DNA of 20,668 nucleotides from an uncultured Lachnospiraceae bacterium (lineage in GTDB: Bacteria; Bacillota_A; Clostridia; Lachnospirales; Lachnospiraceae), in the NCBI GenBank assembly GCA_902787595.1, contig CADAHD010000005.1:1-20668 (forward strand). The letters are read 5' to 3'. A model generated the notes under the pieces. It made no database searches. It was not told the DNA's origin and was given only the letters and a program-made list of their open reading frames with translations. Below are positions 1-7,401 of the stretch, piece by piece; within the stretch, counting starts at the first letter, position 1; each line of letters begins with the position of its first letter. Made by a program: the position numbers and the translations under genes.

Positions 1-1293
1 GCATTTGAACCTCTTTTTGACATGGAAGCGCGGATGAACGAGCTCTATGAAAAGATGGCTGATGCGACTGAGGAAGAAATGTCAGAGTACATGGAGGAGA
101 CCGGAACCATTCAGGATCTTCTGACCAATCATGATTTTTATATGATAGACGCCAAGGTGGAGGAAGTGGCGCGTGCGCTGGGGCTGCTGGATCTGGGACT
201 TGATAGGGATGTGACGGAACTTTCCGGCGGTCAGCGAACCAAGATACTGCTGGGGAAACTGCTGCTGGAGAAACCTGATATATTGCTTCTTGATGAGCCT
301 ACTAATTATCTTGACGCAGAACACATAGAATGGCTTAAAAAATATCTGCAGGATTATGAGAATGCTTTTATCCTTATCTCCCATGATATCCCCTTCTTAA
401 ACAGCGTTATCAATATCGTTTATCATATGGATGGTAACTTTCACAGTCTGGACCGTTATGTGGGTGATTATGACAAATTTACCGAGGTGTATGAGGTAAA
501 GAAGGCCCAGCGCGAAGCTGCATACAATAAACAGCAGCAGGAAATAGCGGAGCTTAAGGATTTTGTGGCGCGCAATAAGGCAAGGGTCGCTACCAGAAAT
601 ATGGCAATGTCCAGACAGAAGAAACTGGATAATATGGATATCATCGAAAAGATACAGGAGAAGCCCAAGCCGGAGTTTAATTTTAAAACTGCGCGAACGC
701 CGGGTAAGATTTTGTTTGAGACAAAGGATCTGGTGATAGGCTATGATGAACCCTTATCAACTCCGCTTAATGTGAGCATGGAACGCGGATCACGCATAGT
801 GCTGACCGGCTCTAACGGTATAGGCAAAACCACATTACTGAAGAGCATTCTGGGACTGATACCGGCGCTAAAAGGAAAAGTTGAGCTTGGCGAAAACCTT
901 GAGATAGGATATTTCGAACAGGAGATGCCGGCGAATATCGAAACAACCTGCCTGCAGGAGATATGGAATGAATTCCCCGGCTTTACACAATATGAGGCGC
1001 GGTCGGCGCTGGCCAAATGCGGGCTCACTACCAAACATATCGAGAGCAAATGCAAGGTGCTTTCAGGCGGGGAACAGGCAAAGGTAAGGCTTTGCAAGCT
1101 GATAAACAGGGAATCAAATCTGCTGGTGCTGGATGAGCCTACAAACCATCTGGATGTTGATGCAAAGAGCGAACTGCTCAGAGCTTTAAAAGAGTACAGG
1201 GGCAGCATACTTATGGTCTGCCATGAGCCGGAGTTTTATCAGGAACTGGCTACGCAGATCTGGGATTGCACCAAATGGACGACGAAAGTTTAA
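1..1293 (+). CDS. ABC-F family ATPase, 5' partial
   Basis: The reading frame is open from base 1, so the true start and the first Walker A motif lie before the window; the ATG at 22 is internal. What remains is the end of the first ATPase domain (signature ELSGGQRTKILLGKLLLEK, then Walker B LLLDEPTNYLD near 280-315), a charged linker helix (about 470-660) and the complete second ATPase domain (Walker A GSNGIGKTT near 808-834, signature LSGGEQAKVRLCK, Walker B LVLDEPTNHLD). Two cassettes, the linker and no membrane segment define ABC-F. These soluble proteins bind the ribosomal E site and act in translation or antibiotic resistance. The linker resembles the YkpA/YbiT type more than Uup, and there is no long C-terminal tail. 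The exact subfamily is not decidable without the N terminus. It converges on the AraC gene and appears unrelated to the sugar block. Confidence 0.93.
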   Translation, partial: AFEPLFDMEARMNELYEKMADATEEEMSEYMEETGTIQDLLTNHDFYMIDAKVEEVARALGLLDLGLDRDVTELSGGQRTKILLGKLLLEKPDILLLDEPTNYLDAEHIEWLKKYLQDYENAFILISHDIPFLNSVINIVYHMDGNFHSLDRYVGDYDKFTEVYEVKKAQREAAYNKQQQEIAELKDFVARNKARVATRNMAMSRQKKLDNMDIIEKIQEKPKPEFNFKTARTPGKILFETKDLVIGYDEPLSTPLNVSMERGSRIVLTGSNGIGKTTLLKSILGLIPALKGKVELGENLEIGYFEQEMPANIETTCLQEIWNEFPGFTQYEARSALAKCGLTTKHIESKCKVLSGGEQAKVRLCKLINRESNLLVLDEPTNHLDVDAKSELLRALKEYRGSILMVCHEPEFYQELATQIWDCTKWTTKV

Positions 1294-1304
1294 AACTGAA
1301 ATAT

Positions 1305-1339
1305 TGAGGACGGGAGCACTGTTTATGCGTCCTCATTTT
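1305..1339. terminator. Hairpin between convergent genes
   Basis: An 8-bp perfect inverted repeat, TGAGGACG (1305-1312) and CGTCCTCA (1328-1335), encloses a 15-nt loop and is followed on the + strand by TTTTCC. It lies 12 bases after the ABC-F stop and includes the AraC stop codon. It is a plausible but weak intrinsic terminator for the ABC-F transcript, since the T run is only four bases. The left side has no T run for the leftward gene. Confidence 0.5.
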
Positions 1340-2178
1340 CCGTACATGGAAGGTGACACATTATAATAGCTTTTGAAGGCGTGGGTGAAGTGCTCCGGAG
1401 AGGAGTAGCCCAGCTCATAAGCAACGGAGGCGATGCTTTTGGAGGCATCCTGCAGCAGAATGCAGGCGGCAGACATGCGGGCCTCTTTTTTCTTTTGCAG
1501 AAAAGTTTTGTTGTAATGCTGACGCAGCAGGCGTTCGGTCTGACGGTGGCTTAGGTTTAAGAGCTTTGCCAGGCTGTCCAGGGTAATATCGCGATAATTG
1601 TACAGAAAGGCTTCCTCGATTATCAGATAAGTCTGATCATCCGGGAGATGCGCGCCTGCTGTTTTATCGGAAGTATCGGCTTCGGGAGCGGTCTCGTATA
1701 ATCTTGAGATAAGCACGATCAGCTCCTGCAGAAGCGCGGAAAGCATAAGCTGCTGTCCGTCGGATTCCTGTTCCAGTTCACCGATCAGTTTTTTCATCAG
1801 ATCGTAAAGCTCTATGCCTGCTGTGCCGAAGTAAAAGGACTGCTGCAGAAATGAGCGCAGCAGGCGGTTTTTGGTACCCTTGCGCGGAAGCTTTACTTTG
1901 AGATATACGCCGTATTCACGCATGGGATCTTCCGGATCGGATATCTGTTCATGAAGTACCTGAGGCCCGGTCATGAAGAATGTTCCCGGAGTTACTTTAT
2001 ATGTGGCATCATCGGCGATCAGCGTGCCGCAGCCGTACGAGATGTAATGCATTTCGTAACTGTTGCGGCTGTGGCTGTGCCGCGGGATAGGTTCAAGCAT
2101 CTGTTCATTGCTTATGCTCAGAACAGTAAAGCTCACATCATCCATTGTAAAACTCAGGTTGAGATTTCGGTATTTCAC
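1333..2178 (-). CDS. AraC-family transcriptional regulator
   Basis: This 281-aa protein starts at a GTG (complement of 2176-2178) with a GGAGG site (complement of 2184-2188) six bases upstream. The N-terminal 130 residues form a cupin-like sensor: HSHSRNSYEMHYI is the usual HxH...E pattern, followed by PGTFFMTGPQVLHE. The last 100 residues are the AraC/XylS double helix-turn-helix, with DSLAKLLNLSHRQTERLL as the first helix pair and SIASVAYELGYSSPEHFTHA as the second, ending in the family motif FKSYYNVSPSMYGK. It is divergent from the sugar dehydrogenase gene at 2370, the standard layout for a sugar-responsive activator of the neighbouring operon. The inducer is probably the operon's sugar or an intermediate, but this is inferred from position only. 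Confidence 0.93.
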   Translation of the reverse strand: MKYRNLNLSFTMDDVSFTVLSISNEQMLEPIPRHSHSRNSYEMHYISYGCGTLIADDATYKVTPGTFFMTGPQVLHEQISDPEDPMREYGVYLKVKLPRKGTKNRLLRSFLQQSFYFGTAGIELYDLMKKLIGELEQESDGQQLMLSALLQELIVLISRLYETAPEADTSDKTAGAHLPDDQTYLIIEEAFLYNYRDITLDSLAKLLNLSHRQTERLLRQHYNKTFLQKKKEARMSAACILLQDASKSIASVAYELGYSSPEHFTHAFKSYYNVSPSMYGK

Positions 2179-2210
2179 AGCTGCCTCCGTATCTGATAAC
2201 TTCTCTTATC

Positions 2211-2239
2211 ATGGTAATTATTCAGGAAATGCTTGTCAA
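2211..2239 (-). promoter_or_regulatory. Promoter of the AraC-type regulator
   Basis: On the minus strand a perfect -35 box TTGACA (complement of 2234-2239) is separated by 17 bases from TACCAT (complement of 2211-2216), a 4/6 match to the -10 consensus. The predicted transcript starts near 2204, leaving a leader of about 25 bases before the GTG start. Confidence 0.55.
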
Positions 2240-2298
2240 GAATAATCTGCGAAAAGGCGACATGTATTGTCAAAACAGGGCATATGCTTCACTATGAT
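2233..2298 (+). promoter_or_regulatory. Candidate AraC operator and operon promoter
   Basis: The heptamer TTGTCAA occurs twice in the same orientation, at 2233-2239 and 2267-2273, 34 bases apart (start to start). The first copy covers the -35 box of the leftward regulator promoter. The second lies upstream of TATGAT (2293-2298), a 5/6 match to a -10 box that lacks a good -35 at normal spacing. A weak -35 with an upstream direct repeat is what an AraC-activated promoter usually looks like. The assignment is inferred; the repeat is short and could be chance. Confidence 0.35.
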
Positions 2299-2369
2299 TA
2301 TTTCTTTACGAAAGGTAAAATAAAACAGTCGGATATTTTTTCAAGACATAAGAAAAGAGGAAGATGCTT

Positions 2370-3569
2370 ATGCTGGTCAAAGGAACATATTTTCAGAATG
2401 ATCCCGAAAAGCCGTTAGTATACGGCGATGTGGAGATCGAAAATGTCAGGCGCAGGAGGCTGCGCGGTGAAGAGGAGAAAGAAGGCGTTCTGTGTGAACC
2501 CGTAATGGTGGGCTTTTGCGGCACGGATAACGAGCTTATGAACATGGGAAGCAAAGGGCTTCTGGGGCCCAAATTTCCCAAGGGGCGTGATCGCCTTATC
2601 AACGGACATGAAGGCATCGTCTGGGTCCCTTCGGAAAATCGTTTTGCTATCGTGCTTATCCGTGGAGGAGACAGCTGGGATCCCACGCGTTATACGGAGG
2701 ACGAAACATACTTTGAGTATGGCTGCGACGGCGCAGACGGATTGTTCTGTGACAAACAGTATTTTAATCCGGATATGCTTTTACGCATACCCGATGGTTA
2801 TGTAAGAGACGGAAAGCTCGACCTGTCCTTTGCAAAGAAAATGGTCTTTCCCGATCCCTTTGCGTGCATGCTTTTTCAGCTGGAGCGCATGGAGGATCTG
2901 GGAAGCGCGCATAACTTCCGACGTACCATGAAGAGGCTGGGATGTTCCGAACAGGAAGCGCGCGATGCAGCAAAGGAAGAGATCTTTGACAGGACTGTGA
3001 TCTTTGGCCTGGGTACTACAGGCATGTTCATAGGAGATCTGATACTGCAAAACCATAAAAATGCAAAAGTATTATTTGTGGCCAGAAGCAGTGTGGATTC
3101 GCCTAAGGTGAGCTTTGCGCTTAAGCAGACAAATGCGGAATATCTTCAGAATACTTTTGATAAGGAAGAGGATCTTGCGAATGCCATTGTAGAGCAGCTG
3201 GGCGGACGAGCAACGCTTTTTATAGGCGTCAGCGGAGGCAATGCAGAGCACAGGATCGCATTTGAACATAAGGTGCTGGGCTGCAACGGCATATATAACA
3301 GCTTTTCGTTGGGACCCAATATATCATTTGATACGATGCCCTTTGGTTTTGAAAATCATCTGATCTTCGGCTCCATCAATTTCAGACAGGACCATATGGA
3401 GAAGGCGATAGAACTTCTGGCAAAGAGTAATTATGATGAGATCGTCGAGCTCATCGACCGTGACGAATTCACGAAGGATCCCATCGCTGCATACAAAAAC
3501 AGGATATATTCAAAAGGCGCGCCGATGAAAACGGCCGTTGTCTGGAATCCTGAATATGTGGAAATGTAA
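2370..3569 (+). CDS. Glucose/aldose dehydrogenase-like MDR enzyme
   Basis: This is a 399-aa medium-chain dehydrogenase. I chose ATG 2370 over 2364 because the AGAGGA site (2355-2360) is nine bases from 2370 but only three from 2364. The catalytic-zinc signature is present (GFCGTD, Cys50; NGHEGIV, His80-Glu81). EYGCDGADGLF (116-126) aligns by eye with the ERGI..HGF motif of glucose 1-dehydrogenases of the archaeal type. The Rossmann fold is marked by GLGTTG (213-218). The four-cysteine structural zinc lobe of ordinary alcohol dehydrogenases is not evident. The family oxidises aldoses at C1 to lactones with NAD(P). With a mutarotase and a lactonase candidate downstream, it is a good candidate for the first oxidation step of a sugar pathway. 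Substrate is unknown; L-fucose, D-arabinose and D-galactose are candidates. Confidence 0.82.
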   Translation: MLVKGTYFQNDPEKPLVYGDVEIENVRRRRLRGEEEKEGVLCEPVMVGFCGTDNELMNMGSKGLLGPKFPKGRDRLINGHEGIVWVPSENRFAIVLIRGGDSWDPTRYTEDETYFEYGCDGADGLFCDKQYFNPDMLLRIPDGYVRDGKLDLSFAKKMVFPDPFACMLFQLERMEDLGSAHNFRRTMKRLGCSEQEARDAAKEEIFDRTVIFGLGTTGMFIGDLILQNHKNAKVLFVARSSVDSPKVSFALKQTNAEYLQNTFDKEEDLANAIVEQLGGRATLFIGVSGGNAEHRIAFEHKVLGCNGIYNSFSLGPNISFDTMPFGFENHLIFGSINFRQDHMEKAIELLAKSNYDEIVELIDRDEFTKDPIAAYKNRIYSKGAPMKTAVVWNPEYVEM

Positions 3570-3572
3570 GCA

Positions 3573-3606
3573 GCAAATGCAAAACAAAAGGCGTTTTGTC
3601 GTTTGC
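3573..3606 (+). other. Two-part hairpin between dehydrogenase genes
   Basis: Just after the first dehydrogenase stop, CAAAAC (3580-3585) pairs with GTTTTG (3593-3598) across a 7-base loop. An outer GCAAA (3573-3577) pairs with TTTGC (3602-3606). There is no T run after it, so it is not a standard terminator. It may stabilise or process the mRNA, or be a protein-binding inverted repeat. Nothing else is evident in the 104-base gap. Confidence 0.4.
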
Positions 3607-3673
3607 TATAAAATACCGGTTGGCGTTTAAGCATTACCCGGGCGGGACAGATAACAGAATGGAGAAAAAAGAT

Positions 3674-4696
3674 ATGAAAACAGTAATGATCGATGAACCG
3701 TTTAAAATACATGTAGGCGATACGGAAATGCCCGTGCCGAAGGAAGGAGAGGCTCTTCTTAAAGTTATGTACGGCGGCATATGCGGAGCGGATGTGGCAA
3801 GCTATATAGGCAATCAGCCTTTTACAACATATCCCAGGATCCCCGGACATGAGTTCAGCGCCGAGATCGTGTCTATACCCGAAAATGACAGAGGCCTTAA
3901 GGCAGGTGACATTGTGACAGCGAATCCATATTTTAACTGTGGTGAATGCTATTCCTGTAAAAGAGGCTTTGTTAACTGCTGCACCGATAATCAGACCATG
4001 GGCGTGCAGAGAGACGGAGCTTTCCGTGAATACATAGTGATGCCGGTTGAGAGGATATATGAAGGCAAGGGGCTTTCTGCAAAGGAGCTTGCGCTGGTTG
4101 AACCTTTTACCATAAGTTATCATGCGCTTCACCGTGCTAAGGTTAAGCCGGGCGATAATGTTCTTGTCGTAGGCGCCGGGCCGATAGGTCTGTTTGCGCT
4201 TATCGCAGCAAAGGCGCAGGGAGCTAAGGTTTATTCGGCGGACATCTTACCCGGAAGACTCGAGAAGGCGCTTCACTTTGGCGCGGACGGAGTGATCAAT
4301 TCAAAGGAAAAAGATATACGCGAAGAAGCTATGCGCATCACGGGCGGCAACGGTTTTGATGTGTGCGTTGAAGCCTGCGGACAGTCGGTGACATTTTTAT
4401 CCTGCATTGACTGCGCAGCGTTTGCAGCAAATATAATACTGATCGGAAACGGAAAGAAGGAGACTACATTTTTGCATTCGATCCTGCTTAAGAAGGAGCT
4501 TAATGTTTTCGGCAGCCGTAATTCCTATCCTCAGGATTTTCGTGCAGTTATCGATCTTATCGCTTCGGGGAAGGTTAATGTACTGGATATGGTGAGTGAT
4601 ATATATACCATCGACCGCGCGGATGAGGCATTTAAGGCTTTGTCGAACAATGACGGAAGTCTGGCGAAGGTGCTTATCAACATAGGAGATAAATAA
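3674..4696 (+). CDS. Zinc-dependent MDR sugar/polyol dehydrogenase
   Basis: This 340-aa protein uses ATG 3674, which has GGAG (3661-3664) nine bases upstream; ATGs further upstream lack a site. It has the complete zinc alcohol dehydrogenase set: GGICGAD with catalytic Cys37, GHE at 58-60, four structural zinc cysteines in C-x2-C-x2-C-x7-C spacing (89, 92, 95, 103), and GAGPIG (167-172) for NAD(P). It belongs with the sorbitol/threonine/galactonate oxidoreductase (RspB-like) group. In oxidative fucose-type pathways a second dehydrogenase acts on the 2-keto-3-deoxy acid or on an alternative sugar, and that is the likeliest job here. The substrate cannot be read from sequence. It is immediately followed by the dehydratase remnant. 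Confidence 0.88.
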   Translation: MKTVMIDEPFKIHVGDTEMPVPKEGEALLKVMYGGICGADVASYIGNQPFTTYPRIPGHEFSAEIVSIPENDRGLKAGDIVTANPYFNCGECYSCKRGFVNCCTDNQTMGVQRDGAFREYIVMPVERIYEGKGLSAKELALVEPFTISYHALHRAKVKPGDNVLVVGAGPIGLFALIAAKAQGAKVYSADILPGRLEKALHFGADGVINSKEKDIREEAMRITGGNGFDVCVEACGQSVTFLSCIDCAAFAANIILIGNGKKETTFLHSILLKKELNVFGSRNSYPQDFRAVIDLIASGKVNVLDMVSDIYTIDRADEAFKALSNNDGSLAKVLINIGDK

Positions 4697-4697
4697 T

Positions 4698-4899
4698 GCT
4701 TATAAAAGGTTAAATAGAAAGGGCGGGAGTACCGTTCTTACCGAAGTGTCGGAAATGTTCGGGACCGATGATCGACGGCAGGGATCTGCGGGATGATTTT
4801 ATCGAATACTGTCTGCAGGTTGCAGAGGGCAGAGAGACAAACAATGAGCGTAACGGCTATCGCGAGATCGCGATCTTTAAAGACGGGGTGACACTATGA
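4698..4899 (+). pseudogene. uxaA: UxaA-type altronate/sugar-acid dehydratase remnant
   Basis: No intact gene fills this 199-base gap, but two reading frames hold pieces that look like one protein. Bases 4698-4763 encode KRLNRKGGSTVLTEVSEMFG; UxaA-family dehydratases have a close TVLTEVPEMFG motif in mid-protein. From about 4762, in another frame, comes GPMIDGRDLRDDFIEYC and then a stretch ending NGYREIAIFKDGVTL and a stop at 4897-4899, like the C terminus of clostridial UxaA. The N-terminal half and some 200 middle codons are missing, so at least two deletions occurred, the second with a frame change at 4761-4764. The remnant's TGA still overlaps the next gene's start (ATGA), a relic of translational coupling. 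The family dehydrates altronate, galactarate or fuconate-like acids with iron. The assignment rests on motif memory. Confidence 0.72.
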
Positions 4900-5780
4900 G
4901 TGAGAGGATCATCATAGATGCGCATGTGCATCTTTGGGAAAAACAAAACGGCCGTGCAGGCCAAAAGCCTGTATACGGCGTGGGGAACGGTATTGCTGAT
5001 TTTGCCGGCGAACGCAGGCAGATGATGCCGCCATATATGACGGATAATAAGAATACTGCAGAAATGCTTTTAGCAAACATGGATTACGCCCGCGTCAACA
5101 GCTGCGTTGTAACGCAGGAATATATTGACGGAAATCAGGATGACTATCTTTTGAAAGTGAGGAAAAGTTATCCCGAAAGATTTCGCATCTGTTCCCTTTA
5201 TGAAGAAAGCGATGATTTTCTGCTGGATGGATTTGACGGCGTCAAGATCTGCGCAGGAAGGCTTAAGGATCCGGATCTTAAGAAACTGATAAACGTGTTT
5301 AAAAGGGTAGAAATATCAGGGAAATTTATTGGACTCGATCTGGCAGATGGCGATGCGCAGACGGATGATATGCAGTATATCATAGACGCCTGCCCCGATC
5401 TGCGCATGACTATAGGACATTTTGGCATGGTGACGACAAAAGGCTGGCAGAAGCAGATAGCGCTGGCATGCAATAAGAATGTGTATATCGAAAGCGGCGG
5501 ACTGACCTGGCTGTTTCATCATGAATTCTATCCGTATCCGTCTGCGATCGATGCGATCACAGAGGCGCGGGATATCTGCGGTATGGATAAGCTGATGTGG
5601 GGAAGCGATTATCCCCGCACTATGACGGATCTCACTTACCGTTCGGCAGTGCGTTTTATTGAGGAAAGCGACAAGCTTACAGAGGCGGAAAAAGATGCTT
5701 TTCTGGGCGGGAATGCAGCGTGCTTCTATGGCCTGGAGGGGCTCAGACCGTTGCCGGATATTGCAAATATGCTGGATTAA
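4896..5780 (+). CDS. Amidohydrolase_2 family, candidate sugar lactonase
   Basis: This 294-aa TIM-barrel metal hydrolase (COG3618 type) starts with the metal-binding HVHLW motif (His10, His12). GHFG (His175) follows mid-protein, and MWGSDYPR gives the catalytic Asp238. Family members open the lactones of L-fucono-, L-rhamnono- and related acids, or hydrolyse similar cyclic substrates. Its start ATG overlaps the stop of the UxaA remnant by the ATGA arrangement, and only a weak GGGGTG ribosome site lies before it, so it was probably coupled to the intact dehydratase once. A dehydrogenase upstream and a mutarotase downstream make sugar-lactone hydrolysis the best guess. In Campylobacter jejuni a related amidohydrolase sits beside FucU and UxaA in the fucose locus, a similar neighbourhood. 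Confidence 0.82.
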   Translation: MSERIIIDAHVHLWEKQNGRAGQKPVYGVGNGIADFAGERRQMMPPYMTDNKNTAEMLLANMDYARVNSCVVTQEYIDGNQDDYLLKVRKSYPERFRICSLYEESDDFLLDGFDGVKICAGRLKDPDLKKLINVFKRVEISGKFIGLDLADGDAQTDDMQYIIDACPDLRMTIGHFGMVTTKGWQKQIALACNKNVYIESGGLTWLFHHEFYPYPSAIDAITEARDICGMDKLMWGSDYPRTMTDLTYRSAVRFIEESDKLTEAEKDAFLGGNAACFYGLEGLRPLPDIANMLD

Positions 5781-5800
5781 ATTTATCGGAGGAGAAAAAT

Positions 5801-6247
5801 ATGCTAAAAGGGATTTCACCAATACTGTCACCTGAACTGCTTAAGGTGCTCTGCGAGATGGGGCACAGCGATACGATAGTGATCGCGGACGGGAATTTTC
5901 CTGCGGAAACGATGGGGAAAGACGCCATTGTGATCCGCATGGACGGGCACGGCGTGCCGGAGATATTAGAGGCTGTACTTAAGGTTTTTCCGCTGGATCA
6001 GTATGTGGATAAGCCGGTGAATCTGATGGAGAAGGTGCCGGGAGACCCCGCCGATATCTCGATATGGAAAACATATGAGGAAATGATCGCAAAGGAGGAG
6101 CCGCGCGGCACATCGGTTATCGGTACCTTAGAACGCTTTGAGTTCTATGAGCATGCAAAACGCGCCTATGCGGTTATAGCAACATCTGAGACAAGTCAGT
6201 ACGCGAACATACTTTTGCAGAAGGGCTGCGTGCTTCCGGGGATGTAA
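5801..6247 (+). CDS. fucU: FucU/RbsD-family sugar mutarotase
   Basis: This 148-aa protein starts at ATG 5801, six bases after GGAGGAG (5788-5794). The family motif MGHSDTIVIADGNFPAE covers residues 20-36, with His22 as the expected catalytic histidine. RFEFYEHAKRAYAVIAT and the following GxxALYGN-like segment (ETSQYANILLQKG) complete the FucU pattern, and the length matches L-fucose mutarotase (about 140). FucU interconverts alpha- and beta-L-fucose anomers; RbsD relatives do so for ribose. The RFEFY version favours FucU. It is the last gene of the sugar series, 20 bases after the amidohydrolase, and supplies the anomer used by a C1 dehydrogenase. No sugar transporter or kinase accompanies it here. 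Confidence 0.9.
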   Translation: MLKGISPILSPELLKVLCEMGHSDTIVIADGNFPAETMGKDAIVIRMDGHGVPEILEAVLKVFPLDQYVDKPVNLMEKVPGDPADISIWKTYEEMIAKEEPRGTSVIGTLERFEFYEHAKRAYAVIATSETSQYANILLQKGCVLPGM

Positions 6248-6271
6248 AAGTGGCATTTTTTGACTTTTTCC

Positions 6272-6300
6272 TTGCTTTTATACGTTATAGGTGATATATT
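6272..6300 (+). promoter_or_regulatory. Extended -10 promoter of the aldolase gene
   Basis: TTGCTT (6272-6277), a 17-base spacer ending in TGA, and TATATT (6295-6300) form an extended -10 promoter. Another -35-like TTGACT lies at 6260-6265 but gives poorer spacing. The predicted start is near 6307, giving a leader of about 50 bases. It separates the aldolase from the sugar operon. Confidence 0.6.
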
Positions 6301-6357
6301 ATGTGGTTAGGAAACGCTAATAATCCCAAGATTTCAAAAGAAAGGAAGGTTTCTAAA

Positions 6358-7326
6358 ATGGCACTTGTTACAACAAAAGAAATGTTCGAGAAAGCCTACA
6401 ATGGCGGTTATGCTATTGGAGCATTCAATGTGAACAACATGGAGATCGTGCAGGGCATCACGGAGGCAGCTGATGAGCTTAAGAGCCCCGTTATCCTTCA
6501 GGTTTCCAAGGGTGCGAGAGCATATGCTAATCACACCTATCTGGTAAAGCTGGTAGAGGCTGCTGTTATCGAGCATCCCGACATCCCCATTTCTCTTCAC
6601 TTAGATCACGGTGATACTTTCGAGCTTTGCAAGGACTGCATCGATGGCGGTTTCACCTCCGTTATGATCGACGCTTCCTCAAAGAGCTTTGAAGATAACA
6701 TCGCTCTTACAAAGCAGGTTGTTGAGTATGCACATGCTCACGGCGTAGTTGTAGAGGCAGAGCTTGGTACTCTTGCAGGTATCGAGGATGAAGTGGTAGT
6801 TGAGTCCGGTAAGGAAGCTTATACCCGTCCCGAGGAAGTTGAAGAGTTCGTTTCCAGAACAGGCTGCGACTCTCTGGCTATAGCGATCGGTACTTCTCAC
6901 GGCGCATACAAGTTCACCGCTGCACAGTGCACCAGAAATGCAGACGGCATCCTGGTTCCCCCTCCGCTGCGTTTCGACGTACTCGAGGAGTGCATCAAGA
7001 GACTGCCCGGTTTCCCTATCGTGCTTCACGGTTCATCTTCAGTTCCTCAGGAATTCGTTAAGATGGTAAACACCTACGGCGGAAATATGCCTGATGCAGT
7101 AGGTATTCCCGAGGAGCAGCTGCGTCATGCTGCAGAGCTGGCTGTTTGCAAGATCAATATCGATTCCGATATCCGTCTGGCAATGACCGGTAACATCCGT
7201 AAGTATTTTGCTGAGCATCCCGATCACTTCGATCCCAGACAGTACTTAAAGCCCGCTCGTCAGGCTGTTAAGGACATGGTAGCTCACAAGATCAAGAACG
7301 TTCTTGGTTCTGACGGCAAGGCTTGA
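6358..7326 (+). CDS. fba: Class II fructose-bisphosphate aldolase
   Basis: This 322-aa enzyme cleaves fructose 1,6-bisphosphate into dihydroxyacetone phosphate and glyceraldehyde 3-phosphate in glycolysis. ATG 6358 is preferred over 6301 because AAAGGAAGG (6341-6349) lies eight bases before it and the protein then starts with the family's MALVTTKEMF. The zinc enzyme signature is complete: HLDHGDT with Asp83 and zinc ligand His84, VEAELGTLAG with Glu135, GTSHGAYKF with His181, and IVLHGSSSVP with His224. Length and sequence look like the housekeeping aldolase of Clostridia rather than tagatose (GatY) or fuculose aldolase. Codon choice looks biased to few preferred codons, as in highly expressed genes and unlike its neighbours. 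It has its own promoter and a strong terminator. Confidence 0.95.
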   Translation: MALVTTKEMFEKAYNGGYAIGAFNVNNMEIVQGITEAADELKSPVILQVSKGARAYANHTYLVKLVEAAVIEHPDIPISLHLDHGDTFELCKDCIDGGFTSVMIDASSKSFEDNIALTKQVVEYAHAHGVVVEAELGTLAGIEDEVVVESGKEAYTRPEEVEEFVSRTGCDSLAIAIGTSHGAYKFTAAQCTRNADGILVPPPLRFDVLEECIKRLPGFPIVLHGSSSVPQEFVKMVNTYGGNMPDAVGIPEEQLRHAAELAVCKINIDSDIRLAMTGNIRKYFAEHPDHFDPRQYLKPARQAVKDMVAHKIKNVLGSDGKA

Positions 7327-7352
7327 ATATAAGCTGATAAGATAAGTAATTT

Positions 7353-7385
7353 AAAAGGACTTCCGGTTTCGGAAGTCCTTTTTTT
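7353..7385. terminator. Strong bidirectional rho-independent terminator
   Basis: A perfect 12-bp stem (7353-7364 with 7371-7382), a 6-base loop GGTTTC and a run of T to 7385 follow the aldolase stop by 26 bases. The stem begins with AAAA, so the reverse strand also ends in T residues. It can therefore serve the leftward GGDEF gene that stops at 7402. Confidence 0.93.
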
Positions 7386-7401
7386 GCTTATGATAATTTG
7401 C

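Noticed and set aside
2393..3269. Long minus-strand open frames under the first dehydrogenase
   Set aside because: They are antisense shadows with low-complexity Ser/Pro-rich or Arg-rich translations, without ribosome sites or family motifs.
3596..3673. Longer N terminus for the second dehydrogenase
   Set aside because: The upstream starts lack a ribosome site, part of the segment lies in the hairpin, and the family N terminus begins at 3674.
6301..6357. N-terminal extension of the aldolase from ATG 6301
   Set aside because: It overlaps the promoter start region and the strong ribosome site at 6341-6349 serves ATG 6358.
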